Assembly (NCBI GenBank): GCA_038234045.1
Contig: JBBSUX010000197.1
Coordinates: 1 to 6,657, forward strand
Direction of reading: 5' to 3'
DNA length: 6,657 bases
Origin: JBBSUX01 sp038234045
GTDB taxonomy: Bacteria > Pseudomonadota > Gammaproteobacteria > Burkholderiales > Burkholderiaceae_C
The notes below the pieces were generated by a model. It ran no database searches, was not told where the DNA came from, and was given only the letters and a program-made list of their open reading frames with translations. The position numbers and the translations under genes are program-made. Positions 1 to 5,620 of the stretch are shown one piece after another (the stretch's first letter is position 1; every line of letters starts with the position of its first letter).

Positions 1-1
1 A

Positions 2-697
2 TTCCTCGAAGCCTTCGAAGGGCCGCTTGATCTGCTGCTGTATCTGATCCGCCGGCAGAACTTCAACATCCTCGACATTCCGATGGCCGGGCTGACGCGG
101 CAGTACTTGAGTTATGTGGACGAGATCCGCAGTCGCAATCTGGAGCTGGCCGCCGAATACCTGCTGATGGCAGCCATGCTGATCGAGATCAAGTCGCGCA
201 TGCTGCTGCCGCCGCGCGCGGCCCTGCCAGGCGAAGAACCCGAAGATCCGCGTGCCGAGCTGGTGCGCCGACTGCTTGAATACGAGCAAACCAAACTCCA
301 TGCTGCCGCGCTCAACGCCATGCCGCAGTTCGGCCGCGACTTTTTGAAGGCGCAGGTGCACATCGAGCAAAGCCTGCAGCCGCGCTTTCCCGATGTGTCG
401 CCGGACGATCTGCGTTCTGTTTGGGCCGACATTCTGCGCCGCGCAAAACTTCTGCAGCGCCACCACATCACGCGAGAAGAATTGAGCGTCCGTGAATACA
501 TGAGCATGGTGCTGCGCACGTTGCAGGGGCGTCGGTTTGTCGAATTCGAAGAACTGTTCCAGGCCGAAAAAGGCATGGGCGTGCTGGTCGTGACCTTCAT
601 CGCGCTGCTGGAGCTGGCCAAGGAAACGCTGGTGGAGATCACCCAGGCCGAGGCCTTTGCGCCGATTTATGTGCGGCTTGCGTTCACGCCGGCTTGA
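2..697 (+). CDS. scpA: Segregation and condensation protein A (kleisin), 5' end cut off by window edge
   Basis: ScpA is the kleisin subunit of the bacterial SMC-ScpA-ScpB condensin, which compacts and segregates the chromosome in the cytoplasm. The reading frame is open from base 2, and 231 residues are visible before the TGA at 695-697. The first visible residues include FEGPLDLLLYLI at residues 5-16, the hallmark of the kleisin N-terminal domain that contacts the SMC neck. The sequence then runs through a long helical region containing AAEYLLMAAMLIEIKSRMLL, also typical of ScpA. The last ~40 residues (VVTFIALLELAKETLVEITQ) match the C-terminal winged helix that binds the SMC head. Betaproteobacterial ScpA is usually somewhat longer, so I infer that a few tens of N-terminal residues lie before the window. 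The ATG at 83 is internal and not the start. The panC remnant follows within 12 bases, which fits the common scpA-panC order in this group. Confidence 0.95.
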   Translation, partial: FLEAFEGPLDLLLYLIRRQNFNILDIPMAGLTRQYLSYVDEIRSRNLELAAEYLLMAAMLIEIKSRMLLPPRAALPGEEPEDPRAELVRRLLEYEQTKLHAAALNAMPQFGRDFLKAQVHIEQSLQPRFPDVSPDDLRSVWADILRRAKLLQRHHITREELSVREYMSMVLRTLQGRRFVEFEELFQAEKGMGVLVVTFIALLELAKETLVEITQAEAFAPIYVRLAFTPA

Positions 698-701
698 GGG
701 A
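696..701 (+). promoter_or_regulatory. Ribosome-binding site of the panC remnant
   Basis: GAGGGA overlaps the scpA stop codon and lies 7 bases before the GTG at 709. This supports GTG 709 over the in-frame TTG at 694 as the original panC start. It also suggests that panC was translated from the scpA message. Confidence 0.6.
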
Positions 702-708
702 ATTTTTT

Positions 709-962
709 GTGCACATCTCCCACACCATCTCCGACCTGCGCCAGCACCTTGCGGGCTGTGGCCGCATCCCCTTCGTACCAACCATGGGCAACCTGCATGC
801 AGGCCATATGGCGCTCGTCGAGCGAGCGCTGCCGCTGGCCGACGTGACGCACTTGGCGCTGCGCGGTTGGGGACTACGCGCCTGATCGACAATCTCGAAT
901 TCACACTGGCAGAGTCGCATGTTTCGAATCACGCCGGCACAGCGCTCGCACCTGCGCAGTAA
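709..962 (+). pseudogene. panC: Pantothenate synthetase remnant: N-terminus fused out of frame to C-terminus
   Basis: PanC joins pantoate and beta-alanine, using ATP, in the last step of pantothenate (vitamin B5) synthesis. From GTG 709 the frame encodes a clear PanC N-terminus: a start helix (HISHTISDLRQHLAG), then IPFVPTMGNLHAGHMALVERA with the nucleotide-binding HxGH at residues 30-33. The match ends near residue 46, where VVSIFVNP-like sequence is expected, and the frame stops at 883-885. From about 849, in another frame, the DNA encodes ALGAARLGTTRLIDNLEF, the typical PanC C-terminus; this frame stays open to the TAA at 960-962. PanC is normally about 280 residues. The middle ~215, including the rest of the active site, is missing, and the two ends are out of frame. 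I infer one internal deletion with a junction near 846-855. The short 59-residue product could not be active. An assembly error is the main alternative. Confidence 0.85.
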
Positions 963-1012
963 GCGATGCTGATGCGACCCGCTCCTTATTCAACGACCTT
1001 TGCACATCTACC

Positions 1013-1393
1013 ATGCCCCATTTGACTATCGAACACAGCGCTAATCTCTCGAGCTTTCCGGCCGACGCCTTGCTGGCCGCCGTCAACAGCAGCCTTTGCG
1101 CGAGCGGCGAGGTGCGGCAGGAGTCGGATCTGAAAAGCCGCGTCGTGTCGATAGAACAAGTGCGCATCGGCATCGCCGGCACACCACGCGCCTTCGTCTA
1201 TGCGCAGTTGCGGCTACTTGCCGGCCGCAGCGCCGAAGCAAAGAAGGAGCTGTCGACCCGTATTGCCGATGCGCTACGCACCCACTGCCCGCGACCCGCC
1301 GGCGTAGAGGTGCAGCTCAGCGTCGAGATCGTCGACATGGATTCGGGCAGCTTCAGCAAGGACCTGCTATTGGCCCCGAAGGCGGCCGCGTAG
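1013..1393 (+). CDS. 5-carboxymethyl-2-hydroxymuconate isomerase family protein (tautomerase superfamily)
   Basis: This 126-residue protein resembles CHMI/HpaF, which moves the double bond of 5-carboxymethyl-2-hydroxymuconate during homoprotocatechuate (4-hydroxyphenylacetate) breakdown. The start MPHLTIEHSANL is typical: proline 2 becomes the N-terminal catalytic base once Met is removed. Other family-like positions are SRV near residues 42-44, the stretch AFVYAQLRLLAGRSAEAKKEL (60-80; GRSxE type), a final strand LSVEIVD, and the closing SFSKDLLL that aligns with the NFKQNN region of HpaF. The length agrees with the family. No other homoprotocatechuate genes lie nearby, so the physiological substrate is uncertain and it may be a stand-alone tautomerase. 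There is no clear Shine-Dalgarno sequence before 1013, but the Pro-2 requirement fixes this start. A terminator-like hairpin follows at 1430-1450. Confidence 0.85.
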   Translation: MPHLTIEHSANLSSFPADALLAAVNSSLCASGEVRQESDLKSRVVSIEQVRIGIAGTPRAFVYAQLRLLAGRSAEAKKELSTRIADALRTHCPRPAGVEVQLSVEIVDMDSGSFSKDLLLAPKAAA

Positions 1394-1429
1394 GGAAAAA
1401 ACCGACTGCGCGAGATCCAGGCGGACGAC

Positions 1430-1450
1430 CGGATTTACTATCCGTTTTTT
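1430..1450 (+). terminator. Rho-independent terminator after the isomerase gene
   Basis: A 5-bp stem, CGGAT (1430-1434) with ATCCG (1440-1444), encloses a 5-base loop (TTACT) and is followed directly by six T residues (1445-1450). It lies 37 bases past the isomerase stop. The stem is short, so strength is uncertain, but the geometry is standard. Confidence 0.55.
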
Positions 1451-1536
1451 ACGATTTTTAGGTCTGAAGCGATTGATGTGTCAACGCTTTCAGCTCTCTT
1501 TTTTGATGACTTCATGACCTCGAAAGACCTCCCGGC

Positions 1537-2148
1537 ATGATCCGACTCTTTGTCGGCCTGGGCAATCCGGGTCCCGATTACGATGCCACCCGCCACAACG
1601 CCGGCTTCTGGTTCATCGATGCGCTGGCGCGCGAATGGAAGTTGCAGCTGGCGGTGGAGAAAGGCTATTGGGGAGCGCTGGCGCGAACCACCATTGCCGG
1701 CCAGCCAGTTTGGTTGCTGGAGCCGCTCACCTTCATGAACGCTTCAGGAAAATCGGTGGCGGCGCTGGCGCGTTTCTTCAAAATTGCGCCGGAAGAAATT
1801 CTGGTTGCCCATGACGAACTCGACGTCCCGCCCGGCCAGGCAAAGGTGAAGAAGGGCGGCGGCCATGCCGGACACAACGGCCTGCGCGACATTCAGGCGC
1901 AGCTCGGCAGCACCGACACCTGGCGCCTGCGGCTCGGCATCGGCCACCCGGGGGACCGCGCCGAAGTCATCCACTGGGTGCTGAAAAAGCCATCGCTTGA
2001 TCACCGCATCGCCATTGACCAGGCCATAGATCGCAGCCTGAAGGCCGTTCCGGCTTTTCTGGCGGGTGATTTCGAGAAGGCGACGATGCTGGTACATACC
2101 GACAAACCGCCGCGACCGAAGCCACCGAAACCGACCCCCGAAGCATGA
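1537..2148 (+). CDS. pth: Peptidyl-tRNA hydrolase
   Basis: Pth releases tRNA from peptidyl-tRNA that drops off stalled ribosomes and is essential in most bacteria; it acts in the cytoplasm as a monomer. The 203-residue length is normal for the family. The catalytic and binding residues known from the E. coli enzyme fall at the same numbers: Asn10 (GLGNPG), His20 (TRHNAGF, catalytic), Met67-Asn68 (LTFMNASG), Asp93 (VAHDELD) and His113-Asn114 (GHAGHNG). The basic KVKKGGG at 103-109 is also typical. The last ~15 residues are a Pro/Lys-rich tail (PPRPKPPKPT), probably disordered. The start at 1537 gives the canonical MIRLFVGLGNPG N-terminus; GAAAG about ten bases upstream is a poor ribosome-binding site. 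In many relatives pth follows prs and rplY. Here it follows the isomerase and its terminator, so I infer its own promoter in 1451-1536, although none is clear. Confidence 0.97.
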   Translation: MIRLFVGLGNPGPDYDATRHNAGFWFIDALAREWKLQLAVEKGYWGALARTTIAGQPVWLLEPLTFMNASGKSVAALARFFKIAPEEILVAHDELDVPPGQAKVKKGGGHAGHNGLRDIQAQLGSTDTWRLRLGIGHPGDRAEVIHWVLKKPSLDHRIAIDQAIDRSLKAVPAFLAGDFEKATMLVHTDKPPRPKPPKPTPEA

Positions 2149-2161
2149 CTTGCGGAAGTCA
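2146..2161 (+). repeat. Short hairpin over the pth stop codon
   Basis: TGACTT (2146-2151) and AAGTCA (2156-2161) form a perfect 6-bp stem with a GCGG loop, and the first arm contains the pth stop codon. No T-tract follows, so this is not a standard intrinsic terminator. It may protect the 3' end of the message or be chance. Confidence 0.35.
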
Positions 2162-2341
2162 GCGATTCAGATTCAGCTGCATCAAATTGGCCGAACCTTA
2201 TCAAGGACCGGGATCAACTGGGCCTGTGTCCGATTTTTTATCCTAGCCCAGCGGCGATAATCGCGGCAGACGTAATCGCCGTCGTTCCACCTTGCATCGG
2301 CGCCGCTCGCCACACGAGCGCAGAGCCGACTCAGTTTTGAG
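2162..2341. other. Intergenic gap between pth and the chloride transporter gene
   Basis: I see no convincing gene here. It contains CTGGGC (2218-2223) paired with GCCCAG (2246-2251) around a T-rich loop, a small palindrome GCGAT-A-ATCGC (2254-2264), and TAATCGC occurring twice with 15-base spacing (2258 and 2273). These could belong to the promoter or control region of the downstream gene. No good -35/-10 pair is visible, so their role is open. Confidence 0.3.
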
Positions 2342-3799
2342 ATGCGTCCCGTTTGCGGCCTTCCAATGTCTTCCCTCCTCCACCCCCGTCACCTCTACAG
2401 ACTCGCCCGCAGGAATGTGCGCCGGGCTTGGCTGAACTACGGGTTTTTCTGGTTTGGCGCGGTGTTGGTGGGTCTCGTCGCTGTGTTTTTTGCGCGCTGG
2501 GCGAATCTGGCACAGGACGGGTTTGTCCACCTCATCGCCGGGCGCGAGTGGCTCGCACTGTTGATCACTCCGACGCTGACGGCCCTGTGCGTCTGGCTGA
2601 CGCGGAAATTTTTTGTCGGCAGCGAGGGTAGCGGGATTCCACAGGTGATTGCTGCGATGCACTCGCCCAAGCGCCGTCAACTGATACCGGGCCTTTTCGG
2701 GCTGCGCATCATCATCGGAAAGATCGGGGTCGGACTGCTGGGGCTCGCTGCAGGGCTCACCATCGGGCGCGAAGGGCCAACCGTACACATCGGCGCCTCG
2801 ATCATGTACGAGATGCGCCGCTTCTACCCCCGCGTGAGCCGGCAGCTTGAGCGCAGCTTGCTGTTAGCCGGTGCCGCCGCCGGTCTGTCCGGCGCCTTCA
2901 ATACGCCGCTGGCGGGGGTTGTCTTTGCCATCGAGGAGATTGCGCGCAGCTTTGAGAGCCGCACCAATGGCACCTTGATCACAGCCATCGTGGTCTCGGG
3001 GCTGGTTTCGGTGGCGCTATCCGGAAACTACCTTTACTTTGGCCAGATCAGTTCGGCGATCACGCCGCAGCCGTCGTTTTTCTTTCCCGTTCTTTTCGCG
3101 GCTGTGTTGTGCGGGGTGGCCGGCGGACTTTTCAATCTTTTGCTGCTGCGGCAGAAGCGCTGGCTTCCCACGCTTTTCCTTGATATTCGCGCGTCCAAAC
3201 CACTGCTATGGGGCGCGGGCCTGGGCTTGGTGATTGCGGTAATCGGCATCGTCAGCGGCGGCGAAACCTGGGGCAGCGGTTACGAGCAGGCACGTGCCCT
3301 GTTAATGAACGAGAAAGAAACGGTCGGTTATTTTTATCCGCTGGCCAAAATGGGGACGATGGTATTGACCTATATGGCGGGTACGCCGGCGGGTCTTTTT
3401 TCACCTTCGCTGTCGATTGGCGCAGGATTCGGCCATGCGGCGTCAGCGTTATTCCCCGGGGAATCCACTTCGGCCATCGTGGCGGTGTGCATGGTGGGCT
3501 ATCTGGCGGCGGTGACGCAATCACCGCTCACCTCTTTCATCATCGTGATGGAAATGATCAACGGTAGCAGCCTGCTGATTCCGTTGATGGCGACTGCGCT
3601 CGTCAGTAGCCGCGTCGCGAACTTCTTCACGCCGCCGCTGTACGATGCGCTGGCGCATCAGAATTACGGTTTGAAGGAAGAAGAACCGGCCGCACCGAAG
3701 AAAGAGACGGCGCCTCCTGATGATGATGCCGTGCTGGTCGCAGAAAACCTTGCGCAGTCACCCAGCCCCGCAGCCGATGACAAAGGCGTAGTCCGCTGA
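2342..3799 (+). CDS. CLC-family chloride channel / Cl-/H+ antiporter
   Basis: This 485-residue inner-membrane protein belongs to the CLC family, whose bacterial members mostly exchange two Cl- for one H+ and help with acid stress or anion balance. All key motifs are present: GSGIP at 96-100 (Ser97 equals ion-coordinating Ser107 of E. coli ClC-ec1), GREGP at 142-146 (Glu144 is the gating glutamate), IEE at 197-199 (Glu199 equals the internal proton glutamate Glu203), GLFSP at 351-355, and Tyr434 in PPLYDAL (equals Tyr445). The proton glutamate favours an exchanger over a passive channel. About ten hydrophobic segments are visible. The C-terminus is a soluble tail of about 45 residues rich in Glu, Asp, Ala and Pro, with no CBS domains. 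Neither the ATG at 2342 nor the one at 2366 has a clear ribosome-binding site; the later one (MSSLLHPRHLY) may be the true start. It appears to be a single-gene unit that ends in a terminator overlapping its stop. Confidence 0.93.
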   Translation: MRPVCGLPMSSLLHPRHLYRLARRNVRRAWLNYGFFWFGAVLVGLVAVFFARWANLAQDGFVHLIAGREWLALLITPTLTALCVWLTRKFFVGSEGSGIPQVIAAMHSPKRRQLIPGLFGLRIIIGKIGVGLLGLAAGLTIGREGPTVHIGASIMYEMRRFYPRVSRQLERSLLLAGAAAGLSGAFNTPLAGVVFAIEEIARSFESRTNGTLITAIVVSGLVSVALSGNYLYFGQISSAITPQPSFFFPVLFAAVLCGVAGGLFNLLLLRQKRWLPTLFLDIRASKPLLWGAGLGLVIAVIGIVSGGETWGSGYEQARALLMNEKETVGYFYPLAKMGTMVLTYMAGTPAGLFSPSLSIGAGFGHAASALFPGESTSAIVAVCMVGYLAAVTQSPLTSFIIVMEMINGSSLLIPLMATALVSSRVANFFTPPLYDALAHQNYGLKEEEPAAPKKETAPPDDDAVLVAENLAQSPSPAADDKGVVR

Positions 3800-3817
3800 A
3801 TCAGCGGCTATGCTTTT
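3782..3817 (+). terminator. Rho-independent terminator overlapping the chloride transporter stop codon
   Basis: An inner stem, CCGCT (3793-3797) with AGCGG (3803-3807), has loop GAATC. It continues, after a single bulged T at 3792, into an outer stem GCGTAG (3786-3791) with CTATGC (3808-3813) containing one G-T pair. TTTT follows (3814-3817) and can pair with upstream A residues 3782-3784. The TGA stop at 3797-3799 lies inside the hairpin. The long stem makes this the best terminator in the window, although the T-tract is short. Confidence 0.65.
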
Positions 3818-3861
3818 GCGTGCTGTGTTCATCCGGCCACTCCATAAAACAAGGTCACAAC

Positions 3862-4089
3862 ATGGCGCGTGCAAACGACTGGGCCGGTAAGGTGATGGCG
3901 CTGATCAACAGCGGCAACACGACCGCTGCCATCGCACAGATCAAGGTCGCGCCGAGCGTGAAAGACCTGCAGATGCTGCACACCTTGTTGAAGCTGTCGC
4001 GCATGGCGGGCAAATACCGCAATGTCGATGCGGCGATCACCGAGAACCTGGATCTGCTCTCGGCTCCTCGGTTGCACCGCTCGCCTTGA
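3862..4089 (+). CDS. Small conserved-looking protein of unknown function (75 aa)
   Basis: I do not recognise a named family. The ATG at 3862 is chosen because AAGG (3851-3854) sits 7 bases upstream; an in-frame ATG at 3820 would extend into the preceding terminator region. The product is 75 residues, soluble, with no signal peptide, membrane segment or cysteine. It is predicted by eye to be mostly helical: a first helix (NDWAGKVMALINSG), a second (TTAAIAQIKVAP), a third (VKDLQMLHTLLKLSRMAG) and a fourth (NVDAAITENLDLLS), ending in a basic SAPRLHRSP tail. The helix-turn spacing resembles one to two tetratricopeptide-like helical hairpins, but this is only an impression. Ordered codon use, a good ribosome-binding site and a position between a terminator and a hairpin (4079-4111) support a real monocistronic gene. 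Confidence 0.7.
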   Translation: MARANDWAGKVMALINSGNTTAAIAQIKVAPSVKDLQMLHTLLKLSRMAGKYRNVDAAITENLDLLSAPRLHRSP

Positions 4090-4111
4090 GCGAAGTCAGT
4101 TCCAGGCGAGC
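4079..4111. repeat. 8-bp inverted repeat at the end of the small unknown gene
   Basis: GCTCGCCT (4079-4086) and AGGCGAGC (4104-4111) are perfect complements separated by 17 bases, and the TGA stop of the small gene (4087-4089) lies in the loop. It lies between convergent genes and could act as a terminator or transcript-stabilising stem for either strand. No T-tract is present on either side. Confidence 0.45.
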
Positions 4112-4194
4112 AGATGATCCGACCAGCCGAACGAGCAGCTCAACAACCAGACTTGCCACGCTGCAATTCTGATCGTCCAAAACATTCGCTGTGG

Positions 4195-4446
4195 TCAGTC
4201 AACCGCCTCCAGGCGGATGTACTTCTGGTACAGCGTCTCGTGGTCTTCGACATGCGCCGGGTCTTTTGGAATGCACGCTACGGGGCAGATTTCCACGCAC
4301 TGTGGCTCGCCGAAATGACCGACGCATTCGGTGCATTTGCGGGGGTCGATTTCGTAGATCAGCTCACCCGCCGAAATCGCATCGTTCGGGCATTCGGGCT
4401 CGCAGACATCGCAGTTGATGCACTCCTCAGTGATCATCAAAGCCAT
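4195..4446 (-). CDS. YfhL/Alvin-type 2[4Fe-4S] ferredoxin
   Basis: This 83-residue cytoplasmic electron carrier should hold two [4Fe-4S] clusters. Nine cysteines are visible. The first motif is C9-x2-C12-x2-C15-x3-C19-P. The second is C38-x2-C41-x8-C50-x3-C54-P, followed by an extra Cys58. The 8-residue insertion between the second and third cysteines of motif two, the extra cysteine and the C-terminal extension of about 25 residues distinguish the Allochromatium vinosum/YfhL type, known for two low and very different cluster potentials. The gene starts at ATG 4446 (minus strand, MALMITEEC) and lies alone, convergent with the small unknown gene and divergent from the ABC permease operon. In many beta- and gammaproteobacteria such a ferredoxin follows coaD; here coaD is not adjacent, so its partner enzyme cannot be inferred. 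The ribosome-binding site is weak. Confidence 0.93.
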   Translation of the reverse strand: MALMITEECINCDVCEPECPNDAISAGELIYEIDPRKCTECVGHFGEPQCVEICPVACIPKDPAHVEDHETLYQKYIRLEAVD

Positions 4447-4487
4447 GGCGACACTCGAGCACGGGTGCTGACACTGCGGGCGGCAGG

Positions 4488-4516
4488 CGGATAAATCGAC
4501 ATCTCGTCATTATCCG
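4488..4516. promoter_or_regulatory. Inverted repeat in the divergent control region, possible operator
   Basis: CGGATAA (4488-4494) and TTATCCG (4510-4516) are perfect 7-bp complements separated by 15 bases. The two arm centres are 22 bases apart, about two helical turns, which suits a dimeric regulator. The right arm contains a minus-strand GATAAT (4509-4514) that could be the ferredoxin -10 box, but no good -35 is seen. A binding protein cannot be named. Confidence 0.35.
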
Positions 4517-4550
4517 GCGCGGCATCTGACCACGACGGCTACACCGGCTC

Positions 4551-4577
4551 TTGCCAGCAAGGTGCCTTGTTCATAAT
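4551..4577 (+). promoter_or_regulatory. Possible promoter of the ABC permease operon
   Basis: TTGCCA (4551-4556) resembles a sigma-70 -35 box and CATAAT (4572-4577) a -10 box. The spacing of 15 bases is shorter than the preferred 17. They lie about 70 bases before the permease start. This is a weak call from consensus match alone. Confidence 0.25.
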
Positions 4578-4648
4578 GCCGCGAACCTGGCATTCCGCTT
4601 ATTCGCATCCCACGCAGCGCGCGACGCGACGTAACCCTCCACAACCAT

Positions 4649-5620
4649 ATGCGCGCCTTTCTACTTCGCCGCCTGCTGACGCTCATCGCCACCCTTGCGG
4701 GGACGTCGGTGGTGGTGTTTCTGGTGCTGGATCTACTGCCCGGCAATGCGGCGCAGGTATTGATGGGTGCCGATGCCTCGCCCGAAGCAGTGGCTGCATT
4801 GGCAGCGCGACTGGGACTGGACCAGCCCGCGTGGGCGCGCTATCTGCACTGGATCGGCGGACTTCTTACCGGGCAGCTCGGCGACAGCGCCACGTACGGC
4901 ACGCCGGTCTGGAGCCTGATTACGGAGCGGCTGGCACTCACCGTGCCGCTGGCGCTGATGGCCATGCTGCTGGCGACTGCGCTGGCTCTGGTGGTGGGCA
5001 TCGCCGCAGCAGCGCGCCACAACCGCGCGGGCGACAGCCTGCTAATGGGTTTTGCGCAACTGGGCATCGCGCTGCCCAACTTCTGGCTGGCGATCCTTCT
5101 GATCCTGCTGTTCTCGGTCAAGCTGCACTGGTTTTCAGCCGGCGGCTTCGACGGTTGGGGCGACAGCGCCGAAAGCGTGCTGGAAGGACTCAGAGCTTTG
5201 GTACTTCCCGCCCTTTCGCTGGCGCTGGTGCAGGCTGCGATCCTGGCGCGATTTACGCGTTCGGCGATGCTCGAGGTGATGCGTGAAGATTTCGTCCGTA
5301 CCGCGCGCGCCAAGGGGCTGTCGCGCCGTGCGGTTCTGTGGCGCCATGTGCTCAGAAACGCCATGGTACCGCTCGTCACGGTGATGGGGATGCAGTTTGC
5401 CGAGCTGCTGGCCGGCACCATCGTGGTGGAAAACGTGTTTTATCTGCCGGGGCTCGGCCGCCTGATCTTCCAGGCCATCAGCAACCGCGATCTGGTGCTG
5501 GTGCGCAACTGCGTGATGCTTCTGGCAGCGATGGTGGTGGTGGTGAACTTCATCGTCGATCTGCTGTACGCGGTGATCGATCCGCGCATGCGCGCCTCTG
5601 GCGCGAGATCAGCAGCATGA
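4649..5620 (+). CDS. ABC transporter permease, DppB/OppB type
   Basis: This 323-residue inner-membrane protein is one of the two permeases of a PepT-family ABC importer (dipeptides, oligopeptides, nickel or similar). The N-terminus MRAFLLRRLLTLIATLAGTSVV with the first membrane helix (about 9-30) is the usual DppB start. It is followed by DLLPGNAAQ and a periplasmic stretch with GLDQPAWARYLHWIGGLLTGQLGDS, both typical. Further membrane segments lie near 98-121, 135-157, 183-203, 243-264 and 287-309, giving six. The cytoplasmic EAA loop that docks to the ATPase is at about 213-238 (EDFVRTARAKGLSRRAV). FYLPGLGRLI near 264-273 and a VIDPR end are also family hallmarks. The ATG at 4649 has no strong ribosome-binding site. 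The stop overlaps the next start (ATGA), so the two permeases are probably translationally coupled. No substrate-binding protein lies upstream, so the substrate is unknown. Confidence 0.93.
   Translation: MRAFLLRRLLTLIATLAGTSVVVFLVLDLLPGNAAQVLMGADASPEAVAALAARLGLDQPAWARYLHWIGGLLTGQLGDSATYGTPVWSLITERLALTVPLALMAMLLATALALVVGIAAAARHNRAGDSLLMGFAQLGIALPNFWLAILLILLFSVKLHWFSAGGFDGWGDSAESVLEGLRALVLPALSLALVQAAILARFTRSAMLEVMREDFVRTARAKGLSRRAVLWRHVLRNAMVPLVTVMGMQFAELLAGTIVVENVFYLPGLGRLIFQAISNRDLVLVRNCVMLLAAMVVVVNFIVDLLYAVIDPRMRASGARSAA

Noticed and set aside
112..642. 176-codon minus-strand open frame opposite scpA
   Set aside because: It is a Ser/Arg-rich shadow frame with no motif; scpA is unambiguous on the plus strand.
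1506..1536. GACCTC repeated twice just before the pth start
   Set aside because: A 6-base repeat in GC-rich DNA is expected by chance, and nothing else suggests a regulatory role.
2254..2283. GCGATAATCGC palindrome and TAATCGC direct repeats before the chloride transporter
   Set aside because: The copies are very short and there are only two, so they are too few to call a repeat array or operator; noted only in the intergenic entry.
2243..2788. 181-codon open frame on the minus strand opposite the chloride transporter start
   Set aside because: Its protein is low-complexity, rich in Arg, Pro and His, with no recognisable motif. The plus strand encodes the well-supported CLC N-terminus with GSGIP and GREGP.
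4114..4494. 126-codon plus-strand open frame opposite the ferredoxin
   Set aside because: The minus strand has two intact cysteine cluster motifs of a known ferredoxin type; the plus frame has no support.
4567..5286. 239-codon plus-strand open frame overlapping the DppB-like permease
   Set aside because: It is out of frame with the permease and gives an Arg/Gly/Ala-rich product with no family resemblance.
5338..5616. Upstream extension of the DppC-like frame
   Set aside because: It overlaps the DppB coding end, reads as low-complexity sequence, and the ATGA overlap at 5617 gives a normal-length DppC.
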